DNA from: Orbilia blumenaviensis
Taxonomy: Eukaryota > Ascomycota > Orbiliomycetes > Orbiliales > Orbiliaceae
Direction of reading: 5' to 3'
Assembly (NCBI GenBank): GCA_036872755.1
Contig: JAVHNS010000004.1
Span: forward strand, 1,922,001-1,986,000
Length of the DNA: 64,000 nt
The notes under the pieces were generated by a model. The model was not told where the DNA came from. It did not search any database and was given only the letters and a program-made list of their open reading frames with translations. Made by a program: the position numbers and the translations under genes. This document shows, one piece after another, positions 57,847 through 64,000 of this stretch (its first letter is position 1; every line of letters starts with the position of its first letter).

Positions 57847-58757
57847 CTTGGGCTTAACAGATGGTTTCCGTGTGGGCTAACGCTATAAATTCGGAGTATA
57901 TCGATGGCGGGGAGGTTGCAGCTTCGAAGTTGCGACGAGGGTATAGACCGTGTATGTCAAAACTAATGCAAAGTTTGTGAGATCTCAAGCATCCTTATAC
58001 AAAAGCTTTGATATAAAATAAGAAATGCACCGTAATCGAGTTGAATGCTGTCTATTTGTTACTCACAGGTCAAGACTTAAGATTTCTTGGTGGCCACGTC
58101 GCGAGGATGAAGATTGGTAATGCGTCGTCGTATGCTCAAAAGCTGTCAAGACGTGTGAAATTTTGGGGAGCAGCAAAAATGCGGCTTTGACTTTTTCGAG
58201 CTTGTGCGTGCAGCTGCCCCACCAAAGACAACACAAATAGACGCTTTCGTTATCGATATCGGTAGCCAGCCAATAGTGGCGGTGGAGCTAGGTATATAAG
58301 CTATATGAGCTATAGCTACCTAGGTACTTCAGTACTTAAGTACGAGTATTTGGGTTTACAAAATTCGCACATAGACAGGCGGATCATTGAGCAGGCATTT
58401 TATTATATTAATTTCATCGTGGCGATTTCCCTCCATGCTAGGAGTACATGTATTCGTTATTTTAGACAGAAGAGGAAGCTTTACCCCCAAATAGAAACCA
58501 TCCATCTATTTTCCCTAGGAACGCCGAACAATAATGCAATGCGATGCGATGTAAAAATAATTGAAAAGAAGGAGAAGAAGAAGAAGAAAAGATAATAAAA
58601 AGGCTGTGCATGCGATGCGAAGCGGCGCGATGCATTTTTAGAAAATTGATTCCCAATGCCTCCTATCAATGGAAATAAAAACCGTAGTCGTGACGTTACC
58701 TAGCTTACAAATCCCCGGCGATATATCTTACAAGTCGTTGTCGCGGCGTGCATTTTC
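57847..58757. other. Intergenic spacer (CCT8 promoter, ZIP 3' side)
   Basis: CCT8 promoter on the left. Near 58290-58345 are overlapping AGCTATA and ACCTAGGTACTT/AAGTAC palindromic steps of the kind common in fungal spacers. No gene is supported. Confidence 0.5.
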
Positions 58758-60026
58758 CTAGTGCGCATGATGTGGGCCGAGGTAAGTTATTAAAGGCGCC
58801 AACATCCCGACGACAGTTAGGAGTGAGTTTTGCATTTTATCCTCATCGTCATTCGGTACCGTGTCCAGATCCTGCATCCTAAGTTCATTGCTGTGTGACC
58901 CAGTACCATGGCTGTGACCCCCGGTGCCGGCGATTTCTTGCATCGCATGCATGGCTACGAATCTATAGGCTTTATTAGTACACCTGTTTAAGGACTGAAA
59001 CGGGAAGGAATTGACCTCAAAAAACCTACAGGAAAGTACCAGCACTGAAAAGCAGGAGGATACCAGACCACCATTCAGTATTCTGGTGTTGGGCCTCCGT
59101 GTCACCGCTTCCTCCCAGGGCAGAGATGACGAGCCAAGTACCGAAAGCGCCAACCGGGGCTGCAAGACTGAAGGCTATGAGGTGAGTGCGGGCCTGCCGC
59201 TTGCTTAACCCTTGCTTCAATAATATAGCAACCAGTCCAAAAGCTGCCGGAGCTTTGTGCAACATGATAGCAAAGAAGACAATTAGTCCAAGAGATGGTT
59301 TCGAAGAATTTGCGGTGGCACCGAGAGCGATTCCGTCGGCAGTCGCATGGATTAGAAGCCCCAAAGTTGTCGAAAAGGAACGGCTGGATGAGACCGGCGC
59401 TTCGACCGACTCTGGCGGATTGAACGATCGAAGGTTATTCATAGAGAAGGTGGAATAGGCTGCCCGTTCATTGGATTTAGCCGACCAGGAGGAGAAGAGG
59501 TCGATGAGATACATGAACACGAAGCCGATGACAAGCGCCAGCCCAATGAATCGCTCTGGTGATGCATGATTATGTTCTGACTCTTTTTCACATCATTGTA
59601 ATATTAGAACGACAGATTTCCATATAAAATAATAGAATATAATTCTCACCATCATGGCCGTCATCGTCCCGAGGCGCCAAGAGAGATCGGATAGTGTTTG
59701 TGTCTACATTGTGGTGAGATTCTTGCTCGGTGTAGGCGCTGTAGAGTGTGGAGACTCCTTCCGGGATGATGACGATGAGGGAAGTCCCGACGAGAAGGCC
59801 CATTCCAAAGTTCGAGATGGACTGGATTCTCCTTCGCGATAGCGTCAGAGCAAGTGGTAAAATACCAGCAGCAATTGACCTATTGATATCCGCTCAGGTG
59901 TCAGCATTATTGTCGGGACCTGTAGGGGAGCTTCGGAAGAGCTTCCGAGAGAAGTGGATGGGGCAATCCGTACGTAGATGCAATGACAAAGCTCAAAAGA
60001 AACAACCACCAGAATCCGCCCGCCAT
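58758..60026 (-). CDS. ZIP-family metal transporter (SLC39A9/ZIP9-like)
   Basis: Four exons on the minus strand: 60026-59974, 59879-59650, 59582-59030 and 58962-58758, giving 346 residues. ZIP proteins move zinc or related metals into the cytosol. Seen: a signal-anchor-like N terminus (GGFWWLFLLSFVIAS); SIAAGILPLAL; NFGMGLLVGTSLIVIIPEG; a His/Asp-rich loop (DDDGHDESEHNHASPER) of metal-binding type; LGLLIHATADGIALGA (the conserved TM4 HxxxD-type site); FFAIMLHKAPAAFGL (TM5 HK motif); SGILLLFSAGTFLFVAMHAM; and a His-rich loop before a last span. The third exon's donor is CT|GTAGGT; a GT further upstream would not keep the frame. Family assignment is strong; subcellular site (Golgi or plasma membrane) is not known. 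Confidence 0.94.
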
Positions 60027-60927
60027 GGCTACGAAACTGTGGTGATGATGATGATGCTGCTCTCTCTAGATATGGGTTTGAAGTTGACGATAGTGGAGGG
60101 GGTGTGGAATTCCAATTGCTGCTGGAGCGAATCAAACAACTGTGGGCGGCTTCAATTGAGCCGTACATACAACCGCACACAGGGATCCCCAAGATGTATG
60201 TATGTCCACCACTGCACCGCACTGCACTGCACACCAGCAAGCACCCTGATGCGATATCTAATGGCTAGCCCCTCTAGCGTCGCCTGTGGAAGCCCATGAT
60301 CCGACCGAACAGGATCGGACTGTAGATAGTTTGTCGAGTGGCTTGTGTTAACTTTTGAGAGGCGGAAAGGGTGATGGTTGCGTGTGAGCGGCTCTGGCTG
60401 ATTCTGGTCTGGTCTGGTGAGGTTGGGATTCAATTGACGTTTTGAGGATTCAAAGCAAAAAGCCTGGCCAACCTTCCGTTCCAGTTTGGATTTCTTTCAT
60501 CATCATCATCGCAACCCACCAACCTCCATCATCATCACCAAACCTGCTTCCCATCCGTCCATCAATCCATCCATCAATCCATCGCCCTACCCACCCATCC
60601 ATCAATCCATCGCGAGTCTTCCGTCTAGCATCATCATTACCATCATCATCCTTCTTCTCCCATCGCAATCGCAACAGCAACCATCTCACGGTCCCTCCAC
60701 CTTTTGCATACGAACCTTCACGAAACCAAACATCCTATCGACAGCACTGTCCTCTTCCAGGCGGTAGCGCTATTACTATCCTTGGCACCACCCGTGTTTG
60801 CCGATCGATGCCTCGCGACCAAAAGCTTACAGGTACTTCCCGACTGGCTGCACGATATGCTTGGTTCCCTCGACCATCAAATTAAGTGCTGTCTATTTCT
60901 AACCACCGAACTTTGTCTGCTCTAGCC
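60027..60927. other. Divergent promoter region with CATC repeats
   Basis: Head-to-head spacer between ZIP and HMG-box genes. It contains a CATCAATC/CATC repeat at 60551-60612 and C/T-rich leader sequence. Overlapping frames there are repeat-derived (Pro/Ser/His-rich) and unsupported. Confidence 0.5.
60551..60612 (+). repeat. CATCAATC/CATC tandem repeat
   Basis: Alternating CCATCAATC and CCATC units, about ten copies with interruptions, in the leader of the HMG-box gene. Confidence 0.8.
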
Positions 60928-61976
60928 ATGGTCAGCTCCTCCCCCGCCCTACCAGCTTCGGTCGAAGAAGCATATCGCCAAAAATGTATCGATCTTAAGA
61001 AGCGACTCAAAGAGTGCGAAAATGCGAACGACCAGCTTGTTGTCCGGAACCACCGCTTGCGTCGCGGTATCCAGCGACTGCGCCTCGAACGTTCCCTTTT
61101 GCTCCGGGAAATCGAGCGTCGTATTGACCCTCGTATGGATGATTCTGACGGCACTCCATCGCCTCCACCAACTGTACGATTCAATCCGATTCCCTCAATG
61201 GACCTTTATAGAGGCATATCGAACTAACTGGCCTTTTTTCCTTCTATTTTAATAGCCACACGAGAAGCCATTGCGACTTAAGAGACCTCGACGAGAGGGA
61301 CCTAATGGCCAAGAGAGACCCGATTCTCCATACTCCCAAGCTAATGCTGATGGAGACGTTTATCTTGGTCAGGGTGCAGGAGGGAATGGTGGCCAGGGCG
61401 GCCGATCCAGAACTCCGCAAGGGATGGGACGATTTGGTCCTGCCCGTGACCGCGACCAGAAGCCAAGGAACGCATACACCATGTAAGATTTCTAACTCAA
61501 CGATTACAAAGAAAATCTTAGCTGACGTCTACTGTTTTAGTTTCTGCGACCACCAGCGCGACCATATGATCCAGACGGCTACCGATCCAGAATTTGATAT
61601 TTCTAGAGAGTTATCGAAGGCATGGCAAGAGCTCACACCGGGCGCCCGTCAGCCCTACTTCGACGAGGCAGAAGAAGAACGCCTACGCTATCAGCAGATG
61701 CGATATGAAGCTAGGATGGCCACTGTCGCCTACAATCGTGCCCGTGCAGCCGAAGCAGATGCGACAAAGCCAGCCCAGGACGAGAATACCCCATTGCAGG
61801 GCGAAGCCTTGGAAAGAGCTGAAGGAGGTGAAGGCGGTGAGGGAGGCGAGGGAGGCGAGGGAGGCGACCCCATGGCCACCGAGGAAGACTACCCGCCATT
61901 CCATGACCGTGATGAATCCCCTCCCCGGGCAGCTGGCGGCTTCACTGCCGTCAACCAGCGCCATAACTTTTTGTGA
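60928..61976 (+). CDS. Coiled-coil/HMG-box protein, Nhp10-like (INO80 subunit candidate)
   Basis: Three exons: 60928-61173, 61256-61482 and 61541-61976, giving 302 residues. The frame is open upstream to 60886 but the ATG at 60928 sits in good context (GCCATGG). The N terminus (about 8-65) is a basic coiled coil (EEAYRQKCIDLKKRLKECENANDQL, RRGIQRLRLERSLLLREIE), followed by Pro/Gly-rich linker with nuclear-localisation clusters (LKRPRRE). An HMG box follows at about 155-220 (PRNAYTIFCDHQRDHMIQ, ISRELSKAWQELTPGARQPYFDEAEEERLRYQQMRYEA). The C terminus carries a Gly/Glu repeat (GGEGGEGGEGGEGG). N-terminal coiled coil plus one HMG box matches Nhp10, a DNA-binding subunit of the INO80 remodeller, but other HMG proteins cannot be excluded. 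Confidence 0.88.
61821..61865 (+). repeat. Coding GGAGGCGAG repeat
   Basis: Several copies of GGAGGCGAG/GAAGGCGGT encode a Gly-Gly-Glu tract near the C terminus of the HMG-box protein. Confidence 0.8.
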
Positions 61977-64000
61977 GCGCCGTTGTCTGGTATTCGTAAA
62001 AGTTCCATTAACCCCTCACTTGGCGAACAGGACTTTAGCCGCTCCGTGGTTCTGCTGGTTTTTTTTTTTTTTTTTTAACTTTTCATGACTCTGTATTCGG
62101 CCACTTAAAAGGTTTCGTTTTTCTCTATTCTCGCTCGTGGTCGCCTTTCCAAGACTTCTGTTCCTCCCTTTTCGCATATGGATACCTCTTTCCGCTCTGA
62201 AGATTTCCTTATTATCAATCTATGTTTCTTCTTACTTTCCGTTGTTTTCCTTGTTGCTCGTTTGTGGGTATTTTTACTTCTTTCCCGGCCATGCAATACG
62301 ATGGGTTATATTATCCAGAAGCTGCCCTTGCGCCTGCTTGCAGAAATCCTGGAAAACCCGGGATCTCATTTTTTTTTTAAACTGCAACTCCGGGGAGAAG
62401 GCTCTGGTTACTGTGTACATTACATTATAGAAAAGACCCTACGACGAAATAAAATGCATGCATGGTACTCGAAAGGTCCTTGTTTTAAGCCGAATGTGAT
62501 TGAGTATTATTACGTTGGCCTCTATTTATAAATCTCGTGTTGGAAATTCATCCGAGAAAGACGAGGTTGTCTGCCAGAGAGATATTATATTGCCCGGGTT
62601 ATTTATATTAGAACCCCTCTTCTTCGGGACCATATAGGTGTTTCCGTAACTGTTCTGGTGGGGGTTTCCAACCTTCACTTTTCTGTATGTATCGATAACA
62701 GGCTCAAGCGTGTATATACATTTTTACTTACAATGTGCACGCTTCGAATCCAGCCGCAACGCAGCCAAAACGGCCTTTTCAACGATCAAGCTTTGGGAAA
62801 TAGTAATATTAGAAGAATTCCTGCAGATAGACCAGAGAGCGAAATAATTTAATGTGTCAGTGCTAGTAGAATATCAATAAGTACAAATCATCAGGAGAAT
62901 GTTTTCTCCTTTCACGATTTACGGAGATAACCCGGATCTCAGTTTTATGTAAACAAATATAAACCTACATACCTACCGAGCGCGAGGTACTTATATGATT
63001 AAAACATTACTACGATTGCCATCTACCTAGGTGGTCTCCGACCTAGGTAAGTATTTAGGTACTTAAGCATGATGCGGATGTACTGATCAGATCAAATCGA
63101 ACCTTACGCCCAGAAACAACTTACCTGCATGCATCAACGCTCCTCTGCCTGAATCATCATTCTATCGTCGCTGATTCTAATCAATACTACTACTGCCTTT
63201 AATTTCAGTAAGTTTATCAAGAACTCAAACGCTAGCTGAGGCTACGGATGTAGGTGCAGCCCCATAGCATACACGAATGTACGATTTGGCGATATGCCAG
63301 ACACCATCGATGTTAGACTGGAGACCTCACATTCGAATCTTTTTTCAAAGATTACGAAATTCCTGCTGATTACTTGTCTAGCGCCTAGGTTGCGACCAGA
63401 ATTGTGGTCAACAGCGTCTGGGACTGAGACTAGGCTGCGATTATACATGCTGGCGTTGTGGAAGCTGATTACTTGGGAACCCTGTAAGGCGCTGGGAGAT
63501 GGTCTCTATGGGGAACTCGGTAAAACCGTGCTTGACATGAGAATTGGGTTACAAACCAAGATATCCTCAAAGAATTAGAAAGGGGAAACAGTTGGAACTG
63601 GGAGAGGTGTTCTCTGTAGCTCGTCCGCAAGCATGAAAGCTCAATTCTGGGCTTTGAGCCATCAAAGAGCGCCCCCCAGCATACTGGCCGCAATACAAGA
63701 TCCGGAAACGAAGGGATCAGTAGCCATGCGCGTGTGGTCTACACACAGCCATGCATGAGGCTATTCCTATCAATACTACAATAAGGAGCCCAAGACGCGA
63801 CAGCTCAAATTCAAGCAGACGTGTAGTGAGGCTTAGAGGTCGACGTACATTACGTATTAAGTTCCTGCCCTCCAGAATATTTACTCGCGGTACTTCTTCA
63901 GCAACTGCGCTAACCGCATTGCTGATCATATTTTCTTACTGAAAAAATTATTCCTGGCCTGGAAAATTATAAAAGGTTTGAAAATGTATAGTAGTGTGTT
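61977..64000. other. Right-end stretch, no convincing gene
   Basis: Two kilobases downstream of the HMG-box gene; T-rich 3' UTR (T run near 62060-62077) and AT-rich spacer. ACCTAGGT palindromic sites occur near 63030-63060. A 94-codon ATG-initiated frame at 63294-63578 has no recognisable features. The window may end in a promoter or intergenic region. Confidence 0.5.

Noticed and set aside
60442..60885. 147-codon plus-strand frame before the HMG-box gene
   Set aside because: Composed largely of translated CATC/CAATC repeats (Ser-Ile-His-Pro) and lies in the leader region.
63294..63578. 94-codon ATG-initiated frame near the right end
   Set aside because: No recognisable domain, signal or membrane features and unremarkable composition; left unannotated.

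Overview
The window is nuclear DNA of a filamentous ascomycete (Pezizomycotina). The evidence is short spliceosomal introns (GT...AG, often with a TACTAAC-like branch site just before the 3' splice site), protein-coding genes with long non-coding spacers, and a gene set typical of Pezizomycotina: Sts1/Cut8, a DUF3984-type protein, Cdc4/FWD-1-type F-box/WD40, Bem2-type RhoGAP, Itc1 and Alg8. The secreted protein families at the left end resemble those of early-diverging groups such as Orbiliomycetes or Pezizomycetes, but that placement is inference. I rebuilt exon structures by hand and checked that every junction keeps the reading frame. No tRNA, rRNA, CRISPR array or intact transposon was seen.

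Left third (1-13.5 kb), accessory in character: 3.7 kb without a credible gene, then three Cys-rich secreted proteins. These are a 68-aa Kex2-type pro-peptide, a 417-aa Stig1-like protein with a Lys/Asp tract, and a 201-aa protein built of Cys/Pro/Thr tandem repeats. The Sts1/Cut8 proteasome tether follows, and then an intronless secreted acidic protein of unknown family.

Middle (13.8-35 kb), conserved housekeeping genes: a DUF3984-type protein, VAP/Scs2 ER-contact protein, UDP-glucuronate decarboxylase (divergent from PFS2), PFS2 3'-end processing factor, PDA1 (pyruvate dehydrogenase E1 alpha), an Rmd1/DUF155 protein, and an F-box/WD40 ubiquitin-ligase receptor with a very long pyrimidine-rich leader.

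Right half (35-62 kb): a 1,807-aa Bem2-like RasGEF/PH/RhoGAP protein, Itc1 (ISW2 partner) with microexons, a 1,082-aa RING-H2/PH/VWA protein with the domain order of the pheromone scaffolds Ste5/Far1, ALG8 glucosyltransferase, CCT8 chaperonin subunit, a ZIP9-like metal transporter, and a coiled-coil/HMG-box protein resembling the INO80 subunit Nhp10. The last 2 kb hold no credible gene.

The genes form no single pathway. The two most interesting points are the cluster of secreted Cys-rich proteins at the left and the RING-PH-VWA scaffold candidate, whose VWA domain has lost its metal-binding motif. The scaffold candidate lies in the same window as a Bem2-type RhoGAP and a Cdc4-type F-box protein. 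In yeast the homologues act in the same polarity, mating and cell-cycle circuits, though nothing here shows that proximity has functional meaning.
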